Below, piece by piece: positions 30,160-40,440 of a stretch of 64,000 bases of DNA. The position numbers and the translations under genes are program-made. The stretch covers positions 1 to 64,000 of the forward strand of contig SUVQ01000001.1 of the NCBI GenBank assembly GCA_015061905.1, read 5' to 3'. Numbering within the stretch: the stretch's first letter is position 1; each line of letters begins with the position of its first letter. This DNA comes from Verrucomicrobiota bacterium. GTDB taxonomy: Bacteria; Verrucomicrobiota; Verrucomicrobiia; Opitutales; UBA953. The notes below the pieces were generated by a model, which was given only the letters and a program-made list of their open reading frames with translations, was not told where the DNA came from and did no database searches.

Positions 30160-30232
30160 AGATTAAAAGAGCTCGAAAGAAAAGCGTTCCCGTGGTGCAT
30201 TTCGCGGGAACGCTTTTTCTGTAAGAAGGAAT
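30155..30232 (+). repeat. Direct repeat copy 2 flanking PEP-CTERM metalloprotease gene
   Basis: AAGCGTTCCCGTGGTGCATTTCGCGGGAACGCTTTTTCTGTAAGAAGGAAT. Confidence 0.8.
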
Positions 30233-30264
30233 AATGACTTTTCTTTAATAAAAATGAATACTAA

Positions 30265-30270
30265 TATAAT
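30265..30270 (+). promoter_or_regulatory. Consensus -10 box TATAAT upstream of structured small-peptide unit
   Basis: CTAATATAATAGAC; no strong -35. Confidence 0.45.
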
Positions 30271-30341
30271 AGACTTTATTGCTCGCGGTTACGTCCTCGC
30301 GGGCAAGTAAAACAGACACACGGACCGAAACAAAAAAGAAA

Positions 30342-30391
30342 CCGTGAGAGTCGCCACTCTCACGGTCTTATTTGGAAAGGAGCTTCCAAAT
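30342..30391 (+). promoter_or_regulatory. Tandem leader hairpins; second holds the SD in its loop
   Basis: CCGTGAGAGT-CGCC-ACTCTCACGG and ATTTGGAA-AGGAGC-TTCCAAAT. Confidence 0.8.
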
Positions 30392-30452
30392 GGAATCATT
30401 AATCCTGATTCTCATTTTGATTCTACTTATTTTGGAGTCAATAAAGAAATGA
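30390..30452 (+). CDS. 20-aa hydrophobic peptide, candidate type I toxin-like
   Basis: ATG..TGA = MESLILILILILLILESIKK with AGGAG 7 nt upstream of ATG; below ORF-track size cutoff. Confidence 0.6.
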   Translation: MESLILILILILLILESIKK

Positions 30453-30453
30453 G

Positions 30454-30494
30454 GTAAAAAGCCCTCGCCGTTTTTTTTTCGGCGGGGGCTTTCC
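30454..30494 (+). terminator. Rho-independent terminator of small-peptide unit
   Basis: AAAAAGCCCTCGCCGTTTTTTTTTCGGCGGGGGCTTTCC. Confidence 0.7.
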
Positions 30495-30644
30495 CAAAAC
30501 GGGAATCCGTGTGTTTTCTTGCTTTTTTAAATTCGCAACTTTGCGACTTACGTGAAATAAGCCCGTTGCATCGGCGTAAAATTATTTGCATATTTAGAAA
30601 TGCGTTCTGACGCTTTTAAACTCTGTTTCCCGCGAATTTAAACG

Positions 30645-31853
30645 ATGAACTTTGTATCCAAAATTTACTGTCGCGCTTTCCAGACGGCGTTCCGCTTGGC
30701 TTTACCCGTTTTGCCGTATCGGGAGCCGCAAATCGTCAATTCCTGTGCCGGGCTCAAAAGCATTTTCGAAAAAGAACACGTGAAATCGGTGCTCGTCGTT
30801 ACGGACAAGGGTATCGTGGCAAACGGCTTGTTGGCGCCGCTCGAAAAAGTTCTGACGGAAAGCGGCGTAAAATTTACCGTTTACGCGGGAACGCAACCGA
30901 ACCCGACGGTTGAAAATGTGGAGACGGCGCTTGAGTTGTATCGCGGGAACGCCTGCAATTGCCTAATCGCCGTCGGCGGCGGGTCTTCCATGGACTGCGC
31001 GAAAGCCGTCGGCGCGCGTGTCGCTTATCCAAAGAAAACCATCGGGCAAATGAAAGGCGTTTTGCGTATCCTGCGTCGCTTGCCGACATTGATCGCAGTG
31101 CCGACAACGGCGGGAACGGGGAGCGAAGTTACGCTCGCCGCAATTATTACCGATAGCGAAAAACAGCACAAATACGCGTTAATGAGTTTCCCGCTCATTC
31201 CGCATTACGCCGTATTGGACGCTTCGCTGACGTATTCTTTGCCGCCGCATCTGACTGCGACAACCGGCATGGACGCACTCACGCACGCAGTCGAAGCCTA
31301 CATCGGGCGTTCCACCACCAAGGAAACCCGCCGCCTCGCTCTCGAAGCCGTGAAACTGGTTTTTGACAACATCGAACCCGCCTGCGGGAACGGCAAAAAT
31401 CACGCTGCGAGAGAAAATATGCTTCACGCCGCCTACAAAGCAGGCGTGGCGTTTTCAAAATCCTACGTCGGCTACATTCACGCGGTCGCGCACTCTTTGG
31501 GCGGGCAATACGGCACACCTCACGGACTCGCGAACGCCGTTATTATGCCTTACGTTTTGGAAGCTTACGGAAAATCCGTATATAAAAAACTACATACACT
31601 CGGCACCGTCGCCGGCGTATGCGACGGAAACGACACCGACAAGATCGGTGCCGAAAAATTCATCGCGGCAATCAAAACGTTGAACAAAAAAATCGGCATT
31701 CCCGCCAAGCTCGCCGGAATCCGCCGGGAAGATGTTCCCGTCATGGCGAAACACGCCGCGAAGGAGGCGAACCCGCTTTATCCCGTTCCGAAACTGATGA
31801 CGCAAAACGAACTTGCCGAATTTTACGCGCAGTGCGCAGATTGGAGTAATTAA
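30645..31853 (+). CDS. Iron-containing alcohol dehydrogenase
   Basis: GGGSSMDCAKAVG, PTTAGTGSEVT, AVAHSLGGQYGTPHGLANAV. Confidence 0.93.
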   Translation: MNFVSKIYCRAFQTAFRLALPVLPYREPQIVNSCAGLKSIFEKEHVKSVLVVTDKGIVANGLLAPLEKVLTESGVKFTVYAGTQPNPTVENVETALELYRGNACNCLIAVGGGSSMDCAKAVGARVAYPKKTIGQMKGVLRILRRLPTLIAVPTTAGTGSEVTLAAIITDSEKQHKYALMSFPLIPHYAVLDASLTYSLPPHLTATTGMDALTHAVEAYIGRSTTKETRRLALEAVKLVFDNIEPACGNGKNHAARENMLHAAYKAGVAFSKSYVGYIHAVAHSLGGQYGTPHGLANAVIMPYVLEAYGKSVYKKLHTLGTVAGVCDGNDTDKIGAEKFIAAIKTLNKKIGIPAKLAGIRREDVPVMAKHAAKEANPLYPVPKLMTQNELAEFYAQCADWSN

Positions 31854-31854
31854 A

Positions 31855-33237
31855 ATGACTGAAGAACAAATCCGTAGTTTACTTGAAAAACAGCGAAACT
31901 TTTTCAAAAGCGGGACAAGCGTTCCCGTGGCGTTTCGCATAGAGCAACTCAAAAAACTCTACGCCGCCGTAAAAAAATACGAAGCTGAAATTTGCGCCGC
32001 GCTGACTGCCGACCTCGGGAAAAGCGCTTACGAAGGCTTCATGTGTGAAGTCGGCTTAGTGCTTTCCGAAATTTCGTATATGCTCCGGCATGTTAAACGC
32101 TTCGCGAAAAAAACACCGGTGCGCACGCCGCTTGCGCAGTTTGCTTCCCGTAGCTTCAAGCAGCCTGTGCCTTACGGGAACGTGCTGATTATGAGTCCGT
32201 GGAATTACCCGTTTCTTCTGACGTTGGGACCGCTCGTCGATGCGATCGCCGCCGGGAACACCGCGATCGTAAAGCCCGGCGCGTATTCTGCGGCAACGTG
32301 CAAAATCATCGAAAAGCTCGTCACGGAAACGTTCCCGCCCGAATACGTTGCCGTCGTTACCGGAGGTAGAGCCGAAAACGCCGCGCTCCTTGAGCAGAAA
32401 TTCGATTTCGTTTTCTTCACGGGAAGCCAAGCCGTCGGCAAAGAAGTTTTGCGTCGCACTGCGGAGCATTTGACTCCCGCTGTTTTGGAGCTCGGAGGGA
32501 AAAGCCCCTGCATCGTTGACGCGACGGCAAATCTCAAACTCGCCGCCAAGCGCATCGTTTTCGGCAAATATCTCAACTGCGGGCAAACCTGCGTCGCGCC
32601 CGACTACATTCTTTGCGAGCGTTCCGTGAAAGACGCGTTCGTCTCGGCGGTCGTCGAGGAAATCAAAACGCAATACGGCGAAAACCCGCTTGAGAACAAA
32701 GATTACGGCAAAATCATCAATCGTAGGCACTTCGACAGGCTCGTCGGCTTAATCGACAAAGAAAAAGTCGTCGCGGGCGGGAACGCCGATCCCGCGACCT
32801 GCCGCATTGCGCCGACGGTGATGGACAACGTGACGGAAGCCGACGCCGTCATGGGCGAAGAAATTTTCGGCCCGATTATGCCCGTGTTGAGCTTTGAGAA
32901 TTTCGACGCGCTTGTCGACGGGCTGAAAAACAAGGATAAGCCGCTCGCGCTGTATATTTTTTCAAACGACAAAAAGCGCATCGATCGCGTGTTGACGGAG
33001 CTGAGCTACGGCGGCGGTTGCATCAACGACGTCGTCATTCATCTCGCGACGAGCGAAATGGGCTTCGGCGGTGTCGGCGAAAGCGGCATGGGCGCTTATC
33101 ACGGAAAAACCGGCTTTGATGCGTTTACGCACTACAAATCCGTCGTGGATAAAAAAACGTGGCTCGACTTGCCGATGCGCTATCAGCCTTACAAAAGCAA
33201 GCTCTACGAAAAGCTTTTGCATTTTTTCCTGAAATAA
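31855..33237 (+). CDS. Aldehyde dehydrogenase
   Basis: SPWNYPFLLTLGPLVDAIAAGNT, ELGGKSPCIV, NCGQTCVAPDY. Confidence 0.95.
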   Translation: MTEEQIRSLLEKQRNFFKSGTSVPVAFRIEQLKKLYAAVKKYEAEICAALTADLGKSAYEGFMCEVGLVLSEISYMLRHVKRFAKKTPVRTPLAQFASRSFKQPVPYGNVLIMSPWNYPFLLTLGPLVDAIAAGNTAIVKPGAYSAATCKIIEKLVTETFPPEYVAVVTGGRAENAALLEQKFDFVFFTGSQAVGKEVLRRTAEHLTPAVLELGGKSPCIVDATANLKLAAKRIVFGKYLNCGQTCVAPDYILCERSVKDAFVSAVVEEIKTQYGENPLENKDYGKIINRRHFDRLVGLIDKEKVVAGGNADPATCRIAPTVMDNVTEADAVMGEEIFGPIMPVLSFENFDALVDGLKNKDKPLALYIFSNDKKRIDRVLTELSYGGGCINDVVIHLATSEMGFGGVGESGMGAYHGKTGFDAFTHYKSVVDKKTWLDLPMRYQPYKSKLYEKLLHFFLK

Positions 33238-33431
33238 CTTCCGCTTTGCGGGCGTTCCCGCGCGAAGCAAAATCGCCCGTCGCCAAAAGCATAAAAATTT
33301 TTCCGAGGAACAAGGCGTTCCCGCGCGCCAAAGCTTCGGCGAAAGCGACTGATGGCGCATTCCGGCACGCCGTTTTTCTTGTTTTTTGCCGCGAGTCGCG
33401 TATCATCTCGAATTTTCCTTAACACAAAAAA

Positions 33432-35360
33432 ATGAAAGCTTTTTTTAAACAAGTCGTTGCGAGTTTTTTCGGTTCCTGCTTCTCCGTTCTCGCACTCGGA
33501 ATTTTTATCGTTATCGGGTTTTTCGGTGCTGTCGGCGCGATGGTGATGTCGTTTCAAGCGACAATTGACGGAGAAAAGCCCGCCGATTTCCCGCGCGAAG
33601 GCTCCGTTCTCGTCATTGATCTCTCGCGCGGTTTTTCCGACGCTCCCACATTTTCTCCCGCCAATAATTTCGGGATTTTCTCAAACGAAAAAGGTGCTTA
33701 CGGACTTCTCGACACGCTCCGCGCGTTGGAAGCGGCACGCTTCGACGAATCCGTCAGCGGGATTTTGCTACTCGGCGGGAACGTTTCCGGCGCGCACGGC
33801 TTCGCCTCGGTGATGGAGCTTCGCGATGCGCTTATGCATTTTCGCAGCGAAAGCCAAAAACCCGTTTTCGCCTATTTGCCGACGCCCGGCTACAAGGATT
33901 ATTTGCTCGCAACGGCGGCAGACGAGATTTGGATTCACCCGCTCGCGGAACTTCCGCTTACCGGCTTGAGCTCCACCGGGCTTTATTTCAAAAACGCGCT
34001 CGAAAATTTCGGCGTCGGCGTTCAAATCACGCGCGTCGGGACGCACAAATCCGCCGTCGAGCCGCTGATTTCGGACAAAATGAGCCCGGAAGACCGCGAA
34101 CAGCGTTCCCGCATCACGGGCGATCTTTGGAAGCTGACTTTGCTGAATATTTTCTCCGCGCGTAGCGAAAAAGCGGAATCCGACGAAGCGAAAAACCTGC
34201 TCGCACAACACCTCTCCGTTGCCGTCGAAACCGAAGGCTACGTTCCCGCGCAAGCCGCTTTGGAGAAAAAATTTGTCGATGCCGTTTATTATGAAGACGA
34301 AATGCTGGAACGCCTGAAAACGCTCACCGGCGCGAACGAGCAAACCCATTCGTTTCACCAAATCGCGCTTGATGATTACTTGCGCGCGAGCGGGCTTTCG
34401 GTGGAGCCGCCGCTGATGACCGCCGCGTTCCCGCCTGCGACGGCTGATGCTGCCGCAGAGTTTCCATCGAGCCTCGCCGTCGTTTACGCGGAAGGAGAAA
34501 TTGTGGACGGCTACGGCGCGGTCAACGAAGTCGGCGGCGCATGGTTTTCGCGAGCGTTGCGCGAACTGCGCAACGACGATTCCGTAAAAGCCGTTGTTTT
34601 GCGCATCAACAGCCCGGGCGGTTCGGTTTTTGCAAGCGAGCAAATCCGTCGGGAAGCGGAGTTGCTGGCGAAGAAAAAAACGCTCGTCGTTTCGATGGGC
34701 GATGTTGCGGCAAGCGGCGGCTACTGGATTTCCACTCCGGCGAAAAGAGTTTTTGCCGATCCCGCAACGATTACCGGCTCCATCGGCGTTTTCGGCGTGC
34801 TTTTCAATTTTGAAAATCTCGGAAAAAAAATCGGCGTTACGTCCGAAGCGGTGCTGACGGCTCCTTTTGCGGAATTAAACTCGGCGCGACGCCCGAAAAC
34901 CCCGGCGGAAATGGCGGTTTTCCAAAAATCAACGGATAAAATTTACGCCGATTTTCTCAATCTCGTTGCGAAAGCTCGCGGAATTTCCGTGCAGGAAGCG
35001 GACGCGCTCGGGCAAGGGCAAGTCTGGAGCGGCATTTCCGCGACGGAAACCAAGCTGGTCGACGAGCTCGGAGGACTTGCCGCCGCAATCGCATTCGCTA
35101 AAAAAGATTCGGAGCTTGGCGACGACATCGAAATCATTTCCGTTCCCGGCGAAGTTCACCGCTTTCAGGAACTGTTTGACCGCTTCAGCGACGCGCCGGT
35201 TCCCGTCGCAACTGCGGGAACGCAACACGCGCTTGTCGGCAAGCATCCCGCGCTCCGCTCCGTTTTGAAAAATCTGGAGCGCGTCGCACAACGCCTGCGC
35301 GCATTTAACGATCCCAACGGGCTTTACGCAAGAATGCCTTTCGACGTCGAGGCGAAATAA
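33432..35360 (+). CDS. sppA: Signal peptide peptidase SppA, 67K type
   Basis: Tandem S49 domains, INSPGGSVFASEQIRRE, GDVAASGGYWIS. Confidence 0.9.
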   Translation: MKAFFKQVVASFFGSCFSVLALGIFIVIGFFGAVGAMVMSFQATIDGEKPADFPREGSVLVIDLSRGFSDAPTFSPANNFGIFSNEKGAYGLLDTLRALEAARFDESVSGILLLGGNVSGAHGFASVMELRDALMHFRSESQKPVFAYLPTPGYKDYLLATAADEIWIHPLAELPLTGLSSTGLYFKNALENFGVGVQITRVGTHKSAVEPLISDKMSPEDREQRSRITGDLWKLTLLNIFSARSEKAESDEAKNLLAQHLSVAVETEGYVPAQAALEKKFVDAVYYEDEMLERLKTLTGANEQTHSFHQIALDDYLRASGLSVEPPLMTAAFPPATADAAAEFPSSLAVVYAEGEIVDGYGAVNEVGGAWFSRALRELRNDDSVKAVVLRINSPGGSVFASEQIRREAELLAKKKTLVVSMGDVAASGGYWISTPAKRVFADPATITGSIGVFGVLFNFENLGKKIGVTSEAVLTAPFAELNSARRPKTPAEMAVFQKSTDKIYADFLNLVAKARGISVQEADALGQGQVWSGISATETKLVDELGGLAAAIAFAKKDSELGDDIEIISVPGEVHRFQELFDRFSDAPVPVATAGTQHALVGKHPALRSVLKNLERVAQRLRAFNDPNGLYARMPFDVEAK

Positions 35361-35399
35361 AGAAGATTAAAACCTGCGAATTAGAAATCAGAAAAAAAA

Positions 35400-36128
35400 A
35401 TGAATCGAGCCCGACAACTGATTGCCGCGACGCGGGAACTTTCCGCCGCCGTCGGTTCGCTGAAATTTTCCGATCCCGTTGCCTACGTTTACAATCCGTT
35501 AGATTACGCACGCGAAATGCACGAGCTTTTTCTGAGCCGCTACGGGAACGGACGCAAGCGCGTCGTTTTTCTCGGAATGAATCCGGGACCGTTCGGAATG
35601 GCGCAGACCGGAATTCCCTTCGGAGAAATCGATGCCGTGCAAAACTGGTTGGAAATTTTCGGCTTTGTCGGGAAGCCGCCTAAGGAACATCCCGCCAAGC
35701 CCGTGGACGGCTTCGGTTGCCCGCGTTCGGAAGTCAGCGGACGCCGGCTCTGGGGGCTTTTTCGGGAACGCTTCGGCGCGCCGGAAAACTTTTTTGAAAA
35801 CCATTTTGTAACCAATTTTTGTCCGCTTCTTTTTGTTGCCGGGAACGAACGCGGAAAAAACCTGACACCGGAAGATCTCGTTCCCGCCGAGCGAGACGCC
35901 GTGAACGCGCCCTGCGATCTTTTTCTGAAAAGGCTGGCGGAAATTCTGGAGCCGGAATGGCTCGTCGGTGTCGGCAATTTTGCGGAAACGGCGGCAAAGC
36001 GTGCGCTCGCGGGAACGCCCGTCAAATTTACGCGCATCATTCACCCCTCGCCCGCAAGCCCCGCCGCGAACAAAGATTGGGCGGGAAAAGCGACATCCAA
36101 GCTTGTCGCGGAAGGCATTTGGAAATAG
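35400..36128 (+). CDS. SMUG1-like single-strand-selective uracil-DNA glycosylase
   Basis: FLGMNPGPFGMAQTGIPFGE and HPSPASPAANKDW. Confidence 0.85.
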   Translation: MNRARQLIAATRELSAAVGSLKFSDPVAYVYNPLDYAREMHELFLSRYGNGRKRVVFLGMNPGPFGMAQTGIPFGEIDAVQNWLEIFGFVGKPPKEHPAKPVDGFGCPRSEVSGRRLWGLFRERFGAPENFFENHFVTNFCPLLFVAGNERGKNLTPEDLVPAERDAVNAPCDLFLKRLAEILEPEWLVGVGNFAETAAKRALAGTPVKFTRIIHPSPASPAANKDWAGKATSKLVAEGIWK

Positions 36129-36178
36129 ATTTTTCCCGCAGTTACACTTTTTTTCTAACTATTCATAAAAATATCGCT

Positions 36179-36724
36179 ATGGAAAAAACCAAACAAAACC
36201 TTATCGCCGGCATCATCGGCGAATCCACAGCCGGAGCCACCTACGCCGCATTTGCCGCGCAAGCCGCACGCGAAGGTTATCCGGAAATCCAAAAAATGTT
36301 TGAAGCCACCTCGAAAGCTGAAAGCATCCACGCCGCCAACCACGCGCGCGTGCTCAAAAAGCTCGGCGGAGAACTCCCGAAGTTCAAAATCGAAATCGAA
36401 GTCGGCACCACGCTCGAAAACCTCGCGCACGCGAAAGCCGGCGAAGTTTACGAGTTTTCCGAAATGTATCCGGCGTTTTTGAAAGACGCGGAAGAAGAAG
36501 ATGCGAAGGCGGCGATTGTTACATTCGCGCAAGCACTCGAAGTGGAAAAAGTTCACGCCAAGCTCTATCAGGCGGCAATTGATGCCGTCAACGCGGGAAC
36601 GGTTTCTTCGCTTCCGAAAAAATACCTCGTTTGCCCGGTTTGCGGCGACACCGTCGCGGAAGCCGATCTTCCCGCGAAATGCCCGTATTGCGGCGTTCCC
36701 GGCGCAAAGTATTTGGCGCTCTAA
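36179..36724 (+). CDS. Rubrerythrin
   Basis: GESTAGATYAAFA..E..H helix bundle, C-terminal CPVCGDTV..CPYCG rubredoxin-like. Confidence 0.93.
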   Translation: MEKTKQNLIAGIIGESTAGATYAAFAAQAAREGYPEIQKMFEATSKAESIHAANHARVLKKLGGELPKFKIEIEVGTTLENLAHAKAGEVYEFSEMYPAFLKDAEEEDAKAAIVTFAQALEVEKVHAKLYQAAIDAVNAGTVSSLPKKYLVCPVCGDTVAEADLPAKCPYCGVPGAKYLAL

Positions 36725-36741
36725 AGATTTCGGCTTTTAAC

Positions 36742-36797
36742 AAAAAAAATTAAGGACTTTGAGTTCGCCGAAGAGCTCAAAGTCCTTAATTTTTTTT
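36742..36797. terminator. Bidirectional terminator, 22-bp perfect stem
   Basis: AAAAAAAATTAAGGACTTTGAG / CTCAAAGTCCTTAATTTTTTTT between convergent rubrerythrin and metK. Confidence 0.9.
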
Positions 36798-36818
36798 GCG
36801 GGAACGCAAAGTGAAAAA

Positions 36819-37994
36819 TCAGCGAATCGCCGCCTTAAGTTCGGCAACTTTGTTCACCTGCTCCCAAGGCAAGTCCGCCTTGGTAAAATGCCCGTATTGC
36901 ACGGTGCGCGCATAAATCGGACGCAACAAACCGAGCCGGCTCACAATTTCCGCCGGTTTGAACGAAAATACTTTTTTGACGGCGGAAATAATTTTTTCGT
37001 CCGACACCGTTCCCGTCCCGAAAGTGTCAACGTGAATGCTCGTCGGCTCCGGTTCGCCGATGGCGTAAGCGACCTGGAGCTCGCAACGTTTTGCCAAGCC
37101 CGCCGCCACAATATTTTTCGCGACCCAGCGGCACATGTAGGCACCGGAACGGTCCACCTTCGACGGATCTTTTCCGGAAAACGCGCCGCCGCCGTGGCGA
37201 CCGACTCCACCGTAAGTATCCACGATGATTTTGCGCCCTGTCAGCCCGGCATCGCCGTTCGGTCCGCCGATGACGAATTTTCCCGTCGGATTGATGAAAA
37301 ATTTTGTTTCGGAGGAAATAAATTCCGGCGGCAAAACCGAGCGTATCAACGCTTCGCCGAATTTTACGATTTCCGCGTGTTCGACGTCTTCCGTGTGTTG
37401 CGTCGAGAGCACCACGTTTTCGATGGCGGCGGGAACGCCGTTTTCGTAGCGCACGGCAACTTGCGATTTGCAATCCGGGCGCAACCAACGCGCGGCAGGC
37501 TCTGCGGGGTTTTTGCGGATTTCTTCCAATTTTTTCAAAATACGATGCGCGAACATAATCGGAGCCGGCATAAATTCCGGAGTTTCGTCCGTCGCATAGC
37601 CGAACATAATTCCCTGGTCTCCCGCGCCCTGCTCTGCCGTGCTTTTTCCGGCGGCGGCGGCGGCATCCACGCCCTGCGCAATATCGGGCGACTGCCGACC
37701 GAGCAAATTCAGAATTTTCACCGTTCCCGCATGGAAAACGGCATCGTCGCGTTCATCTACATAGCCGATTTCGCGAATAGCGTCGCGCACGATTTTTTCC
37801 GCATCAAAATTCGCGGCTGTCGTTATTTCTCCGGCGAGCACAACGTTCCCGTCCTTCACAAGCGTTTCGCAAGCGACACGCGATTGCGGATCCTGAGCCA
37901 AGCAGGCATCGAGGATGCAATCCGAAATGAAGTCCGCAACTTTGTCGGGATGCCCCGCGCCGACGGATTCCGAAGAAAATGTGAACGTTTCCAT
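36819..37994 (-). CDS. metK: S-adenosylmethionine synthetase
   Basis: [45 protein letters not shown]. Confidence 0.96.
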   Translation of the reverse strand: METFTFSSESVGAGHPDKVADFISDCILDACLAQDPQSRVACETLVKDGNVVLAGEITTAANFDAEKIVRDAIREIGYVDERDDAVFHAGTVKILNLLGRQSPDIAQGVDAAAAAGKSTAEQGAGDQGIMFGYATDETPEFMPAPIMFAHRILKKLEEIRKNPAEPAARWLRPDCKSQVAVRYENGVPAAIENVVLSTQHTEDVEHAEIVKFGEALIRSVLPPEFISSETKFFINPTGKFVIGGPNGDAGLTGRKIIVDTYGGVGRHGGGAFSGKDPSKVDRSGAYMCRWVAKNIVAAGLAKRCELQVAYAIGEPEPTSIHVDTFGTGTVSDEKIISAVKKVFSFKPAEIVSRLGLLRPIYARTVQYGHFTKADLPWEQVNKVAELKAAIR

Positions 37995-38088
37995 AAATCG
38001 AAAAATCGAAAAAAGAGGAACGGAGATTTTCTAAAAACCGCTCCTCTTTGGCAAGGGGGAACTTTTTAGAGAAAAAACGAAATCACGC

Positions 38089-38904
38089 TCACTCCGCCGA
38101 TTTTCCGGAATGCTCCTTAAGACGCGGAACGCAGGCGAGAAGCGCTTTCGTGTAAGCGTGCTGCGGATTTTTTATAAGCTCCGCGGCGATGCCTTCCTCC
38201 ACTTTTTCTCCGCGAAAAAGCACGACTGCACGATCAGCGATTTGAGCGACAATCCCAAAGTTGTGCGTAATCAGCAGAACGCTCATTTTGAAGCATTCCC
38301 GTAAAGCAACGAGCAAGTCCGTAATTTGTTTTTGGATTGTAACATCGAGCGCGGTTGTCGGTTCGTCCGCCACCAAAATTTTCGGTTCGCAGGCGAGAGC
38401 CATCGCGATCATCGCGCGCTGTTGCATCCCGCCGGAAAACTGATGCGGGAACGCATCCGCCAAATCCGGCTTAATGCCGACAGCCGCCAAAACTTCCCGC
38501 ACGCGTTCCCGCCGCGCGCGCGCCGTTTTCAGCGCGGGAACGTGGAAGCGCAAGGCCTCCTCTATTTGCCAACCGATGGTGTAAACCGGATTGAGCGAGC
38601 TCATAGGATCCTGAAAAATGTAAGCGATTTCCCTCCCGCGAATTTTTCTCAATTCCCGCTCCGGCAATCCGAGAATTTCGCGCCCTTCGAGCTTCACGCT
38701 CCCGCGCACCCGGCAAAGCGGTTCTCCCGGCAACAAGCCGACTAAGGACTGCGAAGTTACGGATTTCCCGCTACCGCTTTCGCCGACGACAGCGAGAATT
38801 TCTCCCCGATTTAAATCAAAAGAAACGTTTTTGACCGCCTGCAATACGTTCCCGCGAGAACAAAAATCAACGCATAAATCTCTGACTTCCAAAATCGGGT
38901 TCAT
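38089..38904 (-). CDS. Oligopeptide/dipeptide ABC transporter ATP-binding protein
   Basis: GESGSGKSVTSQSLVGLLP, QFSGGMQQRAMIAMALACEPKILVADEPTTALDVTIQ. Confidence 0.92.
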   Translation of the reverse strand: MNPILEVRDLCVDFCSRGNVLQAVKNVSFDLNRGEILAVVGESGSGKSVTSQSLVGLLPGEPLCRVRGSVKLEGREILGLPERELRKIRGREIAYIFQDPMSSLNPVYTIGWQIEEALRFHVPALKTARARRERVREVLAAVGIKPDLADAFPHQFSGGMQQRAMIAMALACEPKILVADEPTTALDVTIQKQITDLLVALRECFKMSVLLITHNFGIVAQIADRAVVLFRGEKVEEGIAAELIKNPQHAYTKALLACVPRLKEHSGKSAE

Positions 38905-39017
38905 CGCGGAAATCTTTATGCTTTTTTCCGCGAAATTCAAATTCGAAAAAAATTTAAACTTCGCGCGGAACGCCAACCGCCGCAAGAAAAAAGCCGAAAG
39001 GTTTTTACGAAAAAAAA

Positions 39018-40319
39018 TCAGCCTTCCGCCGTTGCAAGTTTTTCCAATTCGGCAAAGTCTATTTCCGGCGGCCTTTTCAGCGGAACACGTTCCAGCGACG
39101 TTCGCGTAGACACGTTCCCGTCGAAGAATCCGCAATTTGCCAACACGAAAACGCGGTTTTCGGCAGCGACGCCGCCCGCGTAGTCAATGCGCACACCGGC
39201 ATTCCCGGTCGCGTCGCAGGAAAACACGGCGTGATTGAGTTCGTGCCAGTTCCCGCTCGTGTCGCGAAGCCATTGGTTTGAATATCCGCAGCAGCGCGTC
39301 AGCCAGCCCATTTCGGGTTTAAAATTTTCCAAAAACGAGTTCGGAGCTTTGAGCCAGGTTTGTGTTTTGGGGCGACGGAACGTGGCAATCAGCGTCCATT
39401 TTTTTTCTTCCGGTGCAAAGAAAAATCCCGAGTATTCGGACGTTCCGTCGTCGCAGGGGCGCACGCGCACGAGGAACTTGTAGGGCGTTCCCGCGCGCCA
39501 CGGGAAAACGAGAAAGCTTTGCCCGCCGTTTCCTTCCGCGCCGAAAGTTCCCACATGCACCTTTTCGCCTTTTTTCTTCAGGAGCACGCGGTCTTCCTCG
39601 GGAACATCTCCCGGGTGGTCGGAATCATACGGGCTCCACACGGAAAAAAGCACGCGCCGCTCTTTTTCGGAATTTACCTGCGCGCCGAAATACCCTTCTC
39701 CGAATCCGCAAACCATATAAAACGAACCGATCGGGTCCATTCCTTCCGGCACATACATTTCGTTGTAAAAATACTCTGCGGTAACGCCTTTCGGCTGCCA
39801 GTAGCTGAGATGCACCGAAGGACCGCGCCGCCCCCAATACGGGGAAAAATCGTGCACGAAGTTCATCTCGCTTACTTCCACGCCGTCGAGCTCAAGCGCG
39901 GAAATTTCGCCGAAATTATCTCCTTCTTCCGAAACGGCGCGAATGTCCGCACGCTGATAGCCGGATTTGTCAAAGCTCACCGTCCCGACGGGAACGCGTT
40001 CAAAATCCTCGGAGTTGACCGCAACGTTGAATTTTTTCCCGCCGACGGAGACTTCATACTCGGCGGTCCCGCGTGCTTTCAAAAAGAGCTTTACGCCTTC
40101 TTTCGGCTTCTTCAGCGAGAAAAATACGCTGACAACGGCATCTGCATTTTTCCATTCGTGAACCCCGGTTTTCCCGATTTTTGCTCCGTCAAATCCGTCA
40201 GTAATATACGCGTTCCCGTCCAATCCGACCTCTGCGGATGCGCCTTGCGAGACCGCCGCACCAAGACAAAACGCGCCCATCGCGGATAAAACGAGATTCC
40301 GAAAAATTTTGTTCTTCAT
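39018..40319 (-). CDS. Secreted DUF3472-like protein
   Basis: HLSYWQPKGVTAEYFYNEMYVPEG..FYMVCGFGEGYFGAQVNSEKERRVLFSVWSP. Confidence 0.75.
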   Translation of the reverse strand: MKNKIFRNLVLSAMGAFCLGAAVSQGASAEVGLDGNAYITDGFDGAKIGKTGVHEWKNADAVVSVFFSLKKPKEGVKLFLKARGTAEYEVSVGGKKFNVAVNSEDFERVPVGTVSFDKSGYQRADIRAVSEEGDNFGEISALELDGVEVSEMNFVHDFSPYWGRRGPSVHLSYWQPKGVTAEYFYNEMYVPEGMDPIGSFYMVCGFGEGYFGAQVNSEKERRVLFSVWSPYDSDHPGDVPEEDRVLLKKKGEKVHVGTFGAEGNGGQSFLVFPWRAGTPYKFLVRVRPCDDGTSEYSGFFFAPEEKKWTLIATFRRPKTQTWLKAPNSFLENFKPEMGWLTRCCGYSNQWLRDTSGNWHELNHAVFSCDATGNAGVRIDYAGGVAAENRVFVLANCGFFDGNVSTRTSLERVPLKRPPEIDFAELEKLATAEG

Positions 40320-40440
40320 AAGACGTAAACGGGGTTGGGGGTATTCCGGAAGAAGAAACGCGTCCGGCGCGCAAATGTTTCAAAAAAAAACAGCGGGGAG
40401 AAAAATGCGCGTTCCGCCGCCTCGTGGCAAAACAAAATTA

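Noticed and set aside
36759-38069. 436-aa plus-strand ORF opposite metK
   Set aside because: Antisense shadow of metK.
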